Shown in pieces: positions 15,135-26,347 of a DNA stretch of 64,000 bases. Location: positions 6,772,972-6,836,971 of the forward strand of contig JAQFVV010006199.1 of the NCBI GenBank assembly GCA_028023455.1. Direction: 5' to 3'. The DNA is from Epiperipatus broadwayi (taxonomy: Eukaryota; Onychophora; Udeonychophora; Euonychophora; Peripatidae). The notes under the pieces are model-generated. The model was not told the DNA's origin. It ran no database searches and saw nothing but the letters and a program-made list of their open reading frames with translations. Position 1 is the first letter of the stretch. Every line of letters begins with the position of its first letter. The position numbers and the translations under genes were made by a program.

Positions 15135-15276
15135 CCTGAGATCACCAGTTCCAGGAAAATATTCACCGTATTTATGAAAAGAAGCAGTCATAACTCGGTC
15201 AGTAGTATAGAATGCTTCTTCCACTCCATCCCCGTGATGAATGTCAATGTCGACATATAACACTCTTTGGTGGTAT
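15135..15276 (-). CDS. HDAC1: HDAC1 exon, human residues 165-212, zinc ligands
   Basis: The acceptor is TCAATTAG, and the exon ends AGG before a GTATGT donor. One base completes Lys165, and 47 codons follow from [17 protein letters not shown] to YFPGTGDLR. Asp174, Asp176 and His178 in the DIDIHHGDG motif are the charge-relay and zinc-binding residues, and Phe205 lines the tunnel. The exon reads [12 protein letters not shown] where human HDAC1 has [12 protein letters not shown]: Ala replaces Val at position 196. An open frame running from 15308 to 15114 includes intron codons at both ends and is not itself a gene. Confidence 0.97.
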
Positions 15277-16313
15277 CTAATTGAAAGATGTAAATAAAAT
15301 GAAATCATGTTTAATATTGAAAATATACACAGAGAAAAAAATATTAATATTTAGTCAAATGCACGAAAAAATCTACACCAATCCGTACTGCATAAACACT
15401 ACTTTGTGGTGCTCAAACTTAATGCACAAAATCCAGTATCTTATAAATCGATTAAATGGATTTTAATGAGATTTTGAAATTAATATAAAATACCATCAAA
15501 AAAAAATTAAAAATATAAATTTATTTATAGATAAGTTTGCATTTAGTTTATAATAAAACATCCTCTATGGAGCAAAATATAAAATTATAATATTTTATTA
15601 TTAATATTGCAGAGTCTCAACTATAATGATTAAAAAATGAAAATAAGAGATCAATGACTTCAAAGAAAAAAGTAGTATTAACAATGAATTATGATAAATG
15701 AGACTTAACTTTAGCATACCTACTAAAGAAGTTGGACCTTTGCAATTATTGGTCTCTAATTCTCATTTTAATTTTTTAATGGTTAATCACAAGAAGCTTG
15801 ATAATCTTCGGTAAAAAAAAAAATTATAATGTTCATATTATATCAGTTATTATTAAAAAAGTATGACAATCAAAAATAAGTACTAAAAAAAATCACTTTT
15901 TTGGGTTGATAAAGTGTAAAAGGGCACTCAGTCAAATAACTCATCATGTTTTCAATAAATCCAAATTAAAAAGTCGAACTTTAAAAGAAAAAAAAAATTA
16001 ATTTTGTAATCAGTTTATTCTTGTCTCATCTTTATTTAAAAACCCTAAACATTGTAAGTTGTAATTAAGGTAGAGCAATTATAAGATCTTTTTTGTGATA
16101 TATTTTAGTTTGAAATTTACATATATATGAAGCAGAAATTAGATTAAATCATTAAAAGCATTCCATCTTATTTTTTTATATTTTAAGAATTGTTTTTATA
16201 AACAAATCACCTGAAATTTGAAAAAATAAAATCTCTGATTAAACCAATTCAATCAAACGATTTACAATACATAAAGGTTTACATTAAGAAATTTGTTTGA
16301 ATCAATCACTTAC
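15277..16313 (-). other. HDAC1: 1.04 kb HDAC1 intron
   Basis: This is A+T-rich intron sequence with clean GTAAGT donor and TTAG acceptor. I see no repeat or RNA gene in it. Confidence 0.9.
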
Positions 16314-16452
16314 TTAAGTAATTCTAGAATAGCAAGGACAATGTCATTAACATAACAAAATCCTGAAGCTTCAGATTTCTTAGCGTGATGTAAACCGCCT
16401 GCCCAGTTGACAGCTATATCCGCAGCTTGCTTATTTAGTTTTACAGCTCCCG
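16314..16452 (-). CDS. HDAC1: HDAC1 exon, human residues 119-164, catalytic His pair
   Basis: The acceptor is TATATTAG and the donor GTAAGT. After CG (rest of Ala119) it encodes 45 codons from [16 protein letters not shown] to AILELL, then AA of Lys165. The [19 protein letters not shown] block holds the catalytic histidine pair His140/His141, plus Gly149, Phe150 and Cys151 lining the acetyl-lysine tunnel and foot pocket. All are intact, so this stretch gives no sign of a pseudogene. Confidence 0.97.
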
Positions 16453-19400
16453 CTAATATAAAAATGATAATAAAAAAAAAAACAGTATATATCCATGCTA
16501 TGATATAAAATATCTATGTAGCTCTAATATAAAGCAATAGTTTTAAGAGAGTGGCTAATAATGTTTAAACTATAGACACTAGGTCATTAACACACCATTA
16601 CCTAATTATGTCTCCTTTAGAAGCAAATTTAACTACATATTTAAATTTTAATCTTAATAATATACTGTATTTTAAAAAAATAAAATACAACTTGATCCAG
16701 AAGATGATAAAAAGTCAATAAGCAAATTCAACACAACAATATTGTTTTTTTAAATTATTGATTTCAATAAAATGAAACCACAGTTATTATTTGTAATAAT
16801 GTTGACTATTAAGTCAAAGTTGATTTAAAAATCAAAATTCAAAGTTAATTGCTAATATAAAATTCTTATTATGCTCCTTAATTTTCTCTTGGATCAGTTG
16901 TCGTGTCTTCTACTGTTTGTTTAATTCAGCCTATTAAAAACATATATGAAATTATATGTGACTTTCACTATATATTGCTTAAAGATCTTAAAATCACTTT
17001 TCTTCACCTAATTCATAAATTTATAATTATCCTAAATTTTTCAAATCAATGAAGTGTAAAAAGTGTATATGTATTCTTTACAATAAGAGTGATCAACTTG
17101 TTTTGTGCATCAATCTACTTTTTTTATATTTTAGCTATAGTAGAAACTATTGTCTCTATTCAATTCAAAATTACCATTTTTAAAAATATTAATAGTTTGG
17201 AATTTAACTTATTTTTAATATTACTATCATTTTAACTTTAAATAAGACCAAATATTGCACCTATAAGTACTTGTATAATATTAATATCTTTTACATTCTA
17301 ACTCCAAGTTATAACATAATCCATAACATGCCAACATTTTGATAAAAAAAATATACTCAAGATTCTTTATAGTGATATTTCACTCAAAACAAGTACTTTA
17401 AAAAAATTCAATAGCAGCATACTATTTAAATTCATTGAGCCAAGAGCATTGTTTCAGCAATCTAAACTATCTGATTTTAATGTTGGACTATAAGCAAGAT
17501 AAAATGAGCACAAATGTGTATTATGCAAAGTAGTTTTTAATATTATTTGTCTTTCATTGATACTTCTATGAATTCCAAAAATAAAAGATCTTAAATTAGA
17601 TCATAAAAATCTAAAATTATGCAGTGTCTTTCATTTGATAAACTGCCCATCCAAAATAATTTATAGACATCTACTTATCCTGAAAAATGGTTTTATCAAG
17701 AGATTGTATACGAATCTTAAAATATGACAATTCCTTAAATCTTAAGTTTAAGTTTAGATATTCCATGTATTTATATTCAGAAAAAAAAAATTAAATACTC
17801 TTTTGCTATCATCACTATTTCCAGTCATACTTTTAATTATTAATATTATGACTATTCTACTATTTAAATGAGCAATCTGCCAGACATAATAACCTAATCA
17901 GACTTTGCAAGATAGATCATTTTAGATCCGTTATATAAGTCCTTCTACTTTATTAAGTGCAGAAGTTTCCTAAAAGACAAACCCAAATATATAATTTCCT
18001 AAAAGACAAACCCAAATATATAATCATATTTCAATTGTAACTTGTCTGAAATCCAATCCCATTGTGATTCATTATTAATTATTCCAAATCATGCAAGATC
18101 ACAACTAAGATTCCAGTCTATTAAAGCTGTTCTTTATTCAGGTTTGGGAGCTTTGTATACTTCATGTATGCACAAAAAAAAAAAAAAAAGAAGAAAATTG
18201 CTGTATTTGTATTAAAGAATAGAATTGTGATTGCACAAACAATTCATCTACAATAGTTTATGCAGAAATATGAGAGAAGGCAAGATAAGATATAAATTCA
18301 TTATACAAATAATTTATATAAATAAAGTTCAAAATACATAAAGAAATAACATTAAGGTTTGTCAAGAAAACTAGAGTATAACTCAATGGTCAATCCAAGC
18401 ATTACAATCTCTCAATCTTATTAAAAAATATGTGCACTTCATCTGAGGAGTGGTCAACATCCAGAAAGAAGGCCTGAGATAGATTGTTTCAGTATATACA
18501 CACACTTCTAGATAATTATCATGATGACAATTTTTCATATTTAATATTTAAAATGTTAAATTGATGATATCTGTTATCAACCACACGGTATACAAAGCCA
18601 TTACTACAATACTGAAATGTTAATGAAATATCATTCAAAATACAATTCTTTAAATAAGAAAAGTATGATTTTTTAATAGTACATGAAGTAAGCACTTTTC
18701 ATTACTTTAAAGGGTAAAAACAAAAAAACATAAGATATTTATAATTTAATGTGTTAATACAAACAGATATGAGGTTTAAAGATTTCTAGAATGAAACATA
18801 ATCTATCATTTTTATTGCTTAATGTCACATGATCTTCTGAGCAACTAACAATTTGCATAGTTTTAATTACATTAAGACTATTTTATTTAATAAGCAAAAA
18901 TCTGAAAATATTTATGAAACAATCCTGTTCATCATTAAAATTAGCAAGTAAATTTTCTTTTCTAAAGATAAATTGTTGTAATCACTCAAGAAATTTTTGT
19001 TAGCATGTCTAAATAAAATATTCTAATGAAAGCGCTATATTTTTTTTTTAAATTAAAGAACAAGAAAATATTTGATAATCATATTGAAATAAAATATATA
19101 TGTATTATAACAGAATGGATTACTATTACATTTGTATTTATATAACTGATGTTATTTGATTGAATACGACACTGGTTAATTCATGTAAATATACTTATTT
19201 TTTATTAACCAATTTAGTTTCTTTTTGCTGTATGAACTTATTCCAAACAAAAGCCTTTAATATACCACTAACTCTGAGAAACCATGCAAGCCATTAAAAG
19301 GATAGGCAGGGTTAATGGGATTATTTTAAAATAATGATTGGTAATAGTAAAATATCCAGAAATAATCTTTCTATTTAATTGTAAATTGAATCTAAACAAA

Positions 19401-20307
19401 AAAATTAAAAATACATTTGAAATCATTATCAGTGCTTAAGGTTATTTTATCATCATTATCAAAATGTTGATTATATTTTTGAATATATTTGACTTTATTA
19501 ATCATTTTTTATTTAAATTTATACATATTCCAACTTTGTTTCCATTACATTATATTAAAATCTTAATTCATTTTTATAAGTTTTCATGCATTTTTATTTC
19601 ATAAACTTACAAAGACATGCATATATATATGATAAATTCTCATTTATAAATAAAAATGTCACTAAATCATGAACATAAAAATTAAATAAAAAAAAGAGAT
19701 TTACATACAGTATATATATAATAACTAGATTTTATTTGTTGCCATTTAAAATGGAGATGGAAAATTGTAATTAACATAAGAAGCAAAATTTAACATACAC
19801 AAATATTTAGGTTTATTTTTTTTTTACTTTTTCAATTAAACATCAAAATATTTCTAATTGTTAACATCAAATGGCAAACAAAAACTGTAACTTATTGGAA
19901 AAATTGGGAAAGAAAATGCAATTATACAAGCAAATTGACAAACTTTTCTTCAAATTGAATTTTTCTTATTCTTCTACTGATATAATAAAGTCAGGATAAA
20001 AGAGTAATTTAAATAAAAGAACATATAAATCTTTAGATTTATTTAATTCAAATTCTAAATATATATATATATATTAAAAGGAATTTCCTAAAAAAATAAA
20101 TGCAAATATTTATAATTAAAATCAAATGAGATTTTAACATAGCAAATTTGTTGGACAATATTAGATCAAAACAAATCAAGTAAAAAAATTGTTTTTTTCA
20201 AGTTCATAGTTAAATCAAAATTGTCTGAAAAATGCCTGCATAAAACAGAATTCGGTATATATAGAAAAAAACAAAGAGAATCACAATAAATTATAAATTT
20301 CAATTAC
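16453..20307 (-). other. HDAC1: 3.9 kb HDAC1 intron
   Basis: This is A+T-rich intron sequence. A 29-bp tandem duplication lies at 17966-18023. Otherwise it shows only homopolymer and AT microsatellite runs. Confidence 0.9.
17966..18023. repeat. Exact 29-bp tandem duplication
   Basis: The unit starting TTTCCTAAAAGACAAACCC at 17966 is repeated immediately and exactly at 17995, ending in ATATATAA. Two copies are seen. Confidence 0.95.
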
Positions 20308-20382
20308 CAACAGATCCACCAGCAGATAACTGACAGAATTCATAGAGGCCATCAAACACTGGACAATCCTCTCCTACGTTAA
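20308..20382 (-). CDS. HDAC1: HDAC1 exon, human residues 94-118
   Basis: This short 75-nt exon lies between a TTTCTAG acceptor and a GTAATT donor. It begins with TT (rest of Phe94), continues for 24 codons (NVGEDCPVFDGLYEFCQL then SAGGSV) and ends with the first G of Ala119. Asp99, on the rim of the substrate channel in human HDAC1, is present in the GEDCPVFDGL motif. The donor is weaker than the GTAAGT sites of neighbouring exons, but the frame closes exactly. Confidence 0.95.
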
Positions 20383-22099
20383 CTAGAAATTAAAAAAAAC
20401 AAAACATATTGTCAATTTCACCATTAAAACTTATTACACACACATCTAAATATAAACAAAAAAAAATTATTTTTAAATATACATAAATACTGCACATTCA
20501 AACATTTAGATATAATTTTATGACATTTCAATTATTTATAATCTCTCACTCCTTCACCCATAAAGAAATTTCAATTATGTAATAATTACATAATACTAAC
20601 ATATTTAAAATACAAAATGGATAAATTAAATAGTTAAATAAAAAGTAAACAAATGCGAAAAACTCAAATTCAATATTTTTCTAAGACAAAAAGGCCAACC
20701 AGCATACATTGTTGGAATTAATTCTTTCATTAATAGATGATTTCTAAATAATTAAATTGTAACCTGATACAAATTTGCAATTACAGTTTTTCTTTAAGAT
20801 TTCATTTTTGTAAAAAAAAAAAAAAATTGTACTTGAACCAATTTTCTAAAAAATACTGACTGATGTAAATGAGAAACAGAATTGTTATAAAATTAATATA
20901 ATTTCATTTGAGCAAAAAAATTACATGGGTAATCTATTAATTAAATGAATTACACTGCTATTTTTCTATTTAAAAAATAATATCAAAGGCTTTAAAAAAC
21001 TATTTTCTAATAAATTTTATCCGATTAAGATATTTACAATTCAATCGGATAAACCATAATCAGAAATTATAATTAAATATGTGAATCACATTAATCTCAA
21101 TAGAGAGAGGCCAGACCATTCCTAAGCCATAAATCATTATAATTAAAAAGAATTTACAATAGATCAATTAAAAACAGACTTTAACTCATACATAACTGAC
21201 AACACATCATCCAAATCCACACAAGACTTTCAAACATTTTCTCTAATTAAGTTATATGAAAGAATGACTGGTGCCATTTTAATACTAAGTACAGAATAAT
21301 TTACTCTAGAAGAAAAAAAAATTGAATTACAAGAACTAGATATATTTTACAAATGCACATTAGATAATGGTCTAGATGTACAATGCAAATTAGAGCAGCA
21401 AATAATCTGAAACACTCAAAGTCTATGTATAAATTTGTAATATTTGGAATTTACAAATTTGAAAATCTTAAAATTATTGATTTACTGCTATCTGATGTTA
21501 AATTAATGTAATAAATAAAAGGTCATATGCTATAATTATAGATAACTGTGTCTTATTGATCACATCAGAATGCTGGGCAGTTCTATAAATAAGTGATATT
21601 CTAAAAAAATATAAGAAGTATAAAAATACTATAAATGTAATAAATAGGTTTAAACATTAGAGATATATTATTTTTAATCTTACATATTTTTTAATATCAA
21701 TTTTCATTACATTCATAGTGTAAAATTATTTTTTTTAATAAGATTTTAATGTTACATAGACTTTATGGCATTTATTATGGAAAAGTTTTAAATAATAACT
21801 TCATGTCCAGTATTCTATCTATTTATCAGTTGAGAATCTATGTAAATCAGGCATATCAAACTCATTTACCACCAAGGGTCACATAAATTATTTAACATCA
21901 AATGAGCTGTATAGCAACAAAACATAGCTATTAAAAGAAAGCACATTATCTATTATTAATATTGTAGTTTTACATATAAAATAACATATGACAAAATATA
22001 ATTATATTAAAAAACACATGTAAAGTACAGAAGCTGTTTTCCAAACCAACATCAATTTAATTCAATAATATTGCATTATTTTTTAAAAAAAACATAGCA

Positions 22100-23800
22100 T
22101 TTAACTCTTTAAATTGAACTGTAGATACTTTTAAAATTGATTCTATATGCTAGTCCACTAATCTTGATCTTTCCAGTCTTATTGTTTTTTTTTAAATTGT
22201 AAATAATTGTTAGCACAAATATGTGCTGCCAATCATGACTAAAATATGCCTTATGGCACACAATATATTGGGAAACTGGTCAACTGATATATAATTAAAG
22301 AAATTTGTAAACCCAACTTCTATATATTTTATTTCAATATAAAATCACTTTGAATTTCAATTAATTCCAGTTGTAAATTATCATCTATGATTTCAACATT
22401 AATTGATAAAAAAAGTAAATAGATGAAATTCAGTTTCACATTTTTTGAAATCCGAAAACCTTCCTTTGAATTCATTTTCTAATATTGCAATTTCACTAGC
22501 ATGTTCTGAAAATTTCAAACCCCAGTGATTTTTGTAATAATGACAGGCAACATTCAAAATGAGATATATTTTCATTTTGAAGTTGTTTTTTCTAAAGTAA
22601 TTTTTGTTTGAAAACATTAATATTGTCAAATAACATTGACTATATGATGTTTGCTTTGTAGTTTAAGATTAAGCTGATTAAGGTGATTTGTAATGTCAAC
22701 TGAAAAAACCAGATCATTTATTCATTGATCAACTCACAATATTCAATATTCATAATTTTATGGTTCTAAAAAATAGTCATTTCATCAACAATTTGAAGAA
22801 TCACTTCAAAATATTATGACTGGAAAGTCATCTAATTTCTGCATAATAAGTGTAGTCACTTCCTACGTCTTCTAGAAATTTAACAAACTGACAATGATTA
22901 AGGGCACACGCACGAATATATTTTATAATTTTAATGCCATCACATATCCAATATTTAAAACTTTAGAGCATAATGTTTGCTGAGGAATAATGAAATAAAA
23001 ATGTTGAAAATAATCATTGCCTTCTTCTTTGCATACCCATTTTTCTTTTAACTTTGTAATAATCTCTTTAAGAACATCAGTCATGATAGGAGCACCACCA
23101 GTTGCAAGACAAACTAGCCTTTTTAACGGTAAAATCAAATGAATAAGTTCTAGAAGTCCTTCATTAACTTTCAAGTTTACATCACATCTATCCACGAATA
23201 AAAATAGCTAAAGCGGTATCCTGTATAATTGTATTGTTATCATTTGGAATGAATGTCTCGAATGTTGTAATTATTGAGTTTAGTGAATTCCTTAAATTCT
23301 CAGCTATATCATCAATTCTGCTGGCAATAGTATTTCGAGATATATTTATATTTTTAAACTTCTTTAATTGTTCTGGACACAACACTTCTACTGCTTTAAC
23401 AATGCATTCACAAATAAATTCCCCTTCAGCAAATGACTTTGATTTGCTTGCAATTAAGTGTGCTAATAAATAGTTAGATTTAATAATAGCCTCATTACCC
23501 CTTAGTAGGCTTGGTGAATATACTTTTAATGTTTTCTGAGTGTCAGCTTTAATTCTGACATTTTATCTTCTCGATATTTCCCAACATATTTGGCATAGTG
23601 TTCTTTATGATTTGTATCATAGTGCCACTTGAGATTATATTCTTTGCAAACTGTGATGAAGTTTCTACATATCGGACATAAAATTTAATTTTTTTCTTCA
23701 ATAAAAAAATATTGTAATTCCCATTTTTCTTGAAAACTGCAATGTTTTTTTCCAATATGTCAGTTTTTCTTCATACTGGTAGAGGGTGTCGATTATGAAT
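22100..23800 (-). pseudogene. hAT transposase relic, GTF2IRD2-like
   Basis: The frame is broken into pieces. At 23755-23549 a SPIN-DOC-like N-terminal zinc-finger stretch lies near ETSSQFAKNI. At 23385-23188 the segment reads VLCPEQLKKFKNINISRNT to IASRIDDIAENLRNSLN and ALAIFIRG. At 23195-22923 it continues DRCDVNLKVNEGLLELIHL, then TGGAPIM and TLCSKVLNIGYVM. At 22629-22399 the C-terminal part reads FKGRFSDFKKCETEFHLFT. Further stretches down to about 22100 resemble the hAT dimerisation domain (IGSTYLC). The order matches the GTF2IRD2-type domesticated transposase, where RRIEDIA and LIFIRGI are the corresponding blocks. Frameshifts and stops mean it cannot make an active transposase. The assignment rests on remembered family motifs, not on a search. 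Confidence 0.85.
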
Positions 23801-24019
23801 TTTTAATAATTTCAAAGAAAACACTATCGGTATACTTTTGTTCCCATTCAGATCCAATTAAACTGTCCAAGTAATGCAGATATTACCAGCATTATTTAAA
23901 TCTCAAAAGTGCCTCACATGTGCAAACAATTACATACCTCATATGTTTACAATTCCAGCGCGTAACATTATCCTGAAATAAATATCAAATTAACTCAAAC
24001 ATTAAGAAGTTTCAAATAT

Positions 24020-24173
24020 CAAATTACCTCAAATGTTAAGAAATTTGCAGTTACAACTTCTGTGAATAAATATACTTCAAATGTTAAGAAATTTTCAGAT
24101 ATGCCCTCAGTAACTAAATATATTTATTCACAGAAGGCATAGCTGAAAAATTCTTAATATTTGAGGTGATTTG
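24020..24173. repeat. Imperfect hairpin inside the hAT element
   Basis: The stretch 24020-24073 (CAAATTACCTCAAATGTTAAG to CTGTGAATAAATAT) is mirrored on the other strand at 24119-24173, with several mismatches and about 45 bases between the arms. It lies near the right end of the hAT element, so it may be subterminal repeat structure. Confidence 0.75.
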
Positions 24174-25315
24174 CTATCTAGTATGTTTAATATATTTTGC
24201 AGTATATCACTGAATAAATTTTGTGGACACACTGAATAGGTAATAAAGCATTTACTATAAAATTTAATAAAAATGAAAATTTTTTGAAGTATGTTTTTGG
24301 CAAAATGATGAAAGTTTGGGATCTTCCTTTGACAGAACAACATGAAGTCAAGTATTTACAAAGGTATGAGATCCTGCAAAACTATGCAATGATACTTTAC
24401 ACTTCTTGTATTTTTATATTAATAAATTGACTTAATACGAAAAGTAATAAAATAAATTGGAAATATTATAATTAATTTTTGCAGAAATTTTTCTTTTTAT
24501 AAAATAGCAATAATAAAAAAAATTTAAATATTAAATACAACCGTTACGTTTCATCCATTTTGTTTTTTTAACATAATAATATTGTATACCCCTGGAATTC
24601 TATTTTAAAAAACACCATCTGTCAAGCTTGACAGACAGAATTATGCACAAGTACCATTTATTTAATTTATTTATGTATATATATAATCATAATTCAAAAA
24701 ATTCTACCATTATGGTTTCCAATCTTGGTGGGTCACAGATTTTTTGATGCAGGACACATGCGGCCCGCAGGCTGCATGTTTGACATGCCTGGTGAAAATG
24801 CTGTAAATTTTTTCAATATTAATATAACTGATTGTCTACTTTATTAATAAATAAAAATATTTTTAAATTTATATTTAGATATTATATGTTGTATCTGGAA
24901 CTGCCTACTGATGATAATGGTGGTGCCTATACCACAACATATACATATTGTAACCGGACCCCGTACAACCTTTTATTATCTCAGTTGTAACAATTTCCTG
25001 ATGAGCATGTTGCAGGAAAGAATTATCGATTGGCATTCCCCAATGCAGATGTTATCCCCCCCTACAACAATATTTCCTGCTCATCAGAGGATGTAGCACC
25101 ATAGAGACTGGAAGCACCTAAAAATTTCTGTTTGGTTTTCCAAACGGCGCCACTAGAGTTCCATCTCACTACAACCCGACTTACCTAGGTCTAGTTATGC
25201 CAGACATAGCTCAGGAGACATGAAATTCTCGTGAACAAGTGCAATGAATGATAAATGATGCAACATGAACAACTGGATAACTAAAATTAATTTTAAGTAA
25301 CAACAATTTTATTTA

Positions 25316-26347
25316 ACAACAATTCATTTGCAAGACTTTCTAATAAAGTTCATTCATATCCATGTGAAGATTCATTTTCAGTTCAATTATGAGAAATTTA
25401 GAAGCACTTTATTTATCAATAATTCATTTGCATGTCCTTCCAATAAAATTCATTCATATCCAATGAAGGCTCATTTTAATTTATCTTGGGTGAAGAATTC
25501 AAAGGGTCTTTTATCAAGTAGACGTCTACCATTACTGCATGAATATTTTTAACTATTCGTTCCATATCTGTATATCCTTTTTAGGTAGGTAAATAGGTAT
25601 TATGAGCAATTCCAGATTTGTGAAGCTTCTATAATTCAGTCAAGTATGGATGTGTTTTTATTCATACACAATCAATATGCATGTAAGCATTTGTAATTCA
25701 TATAGTACTTCCATTATTTTCAAATTTACATATAGTACTTCCATTATTTTCAAATTTATCGTAGGTAGGTAAACAGGTAATGTAAGCAATTCCGGGTTTG
25801 TGGACTATTCATAATCCAGTCAAGTATAAATATGCATTTATGCGCACAAGTTTAATTATTTTATTCATTTACGGTATGAATTAAAGAATGCAAGTTCTTT
25901 AATAATTTACATCTTTAGTTATTTAGTTAATTCACAGAGAGGAGTGCAATATATGAAGACAACAGAGATAATAATGAAGACAACTGATAGCATTCTATTT
26001 AATTCAGAGTTTCACTTAATTCTGATCTGCAGTCTTTTAGGTAGTTGTCACGTGTAACATGGCTTAAATTAACTTATGTATGAAGATATTCTTTACAGAC
26101 AAGAGCATTTCTATTATTCCAGTTAATTTTAGGTGAGTCAAAACATAATAAATATATTTCTATTCATTGCTATCCAAATCCAGGTTTGAATCCAGAATAT
26201 AAGCACATTTATCCTAGGTTCATTGGTTATCCATTTCAGGGTTTGAATCGGTCGATATAAGCACATTTATATCCATTGGTTATTCGGGTAAAATATAAGT
26301 GTATGTATTTCCATTGGTTATTCAGGTAAAATATAAGTGTATGTATT
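25316..26347. repeat. Block of short tandem and direct repeats
   Basis: Several distinct repeats cluster here. A 30-bp unit (TATAGTACTTCCATTATTTT...) is repeated at 25701 and 25731. A segment of about 85 bp starting AGGTAGGTAAA is repeated at 25583 and 25763 (180-bp offset). A 38-bp unit starting TCCATTGGTTATTC is repeated at 26272 and 26310. A diverged copy of a CATTCATATCCA-containing segment occurs near 25330 and 25430. No coding sense is apparent. Confidence 0.8.

Larger units (their letters stand above)
21848..24791 (-). mobile_element. Degraded hAT transposon, GTF2IRD2/SPIN-DOC (Charlie-like) type
   Basis: Terminal inverted repeats start CAGGCATATCAAACTC at the left and, inverted, CAGGCATGTCAAACATG at the right, matching the CAG-GTGTCAAAC ends of Charlie-type hAT elements. 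The flanks ATGTAAAT (21840-21847) and GTGAAAAT (24792-24799) agree at six of eight bases, as expected for a decayed 8-bp duplication. The length is 2944 bp. Inside, on the minus strand, are frameshifted pieces of one transposase (listed separately). Confidence 0.88.
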
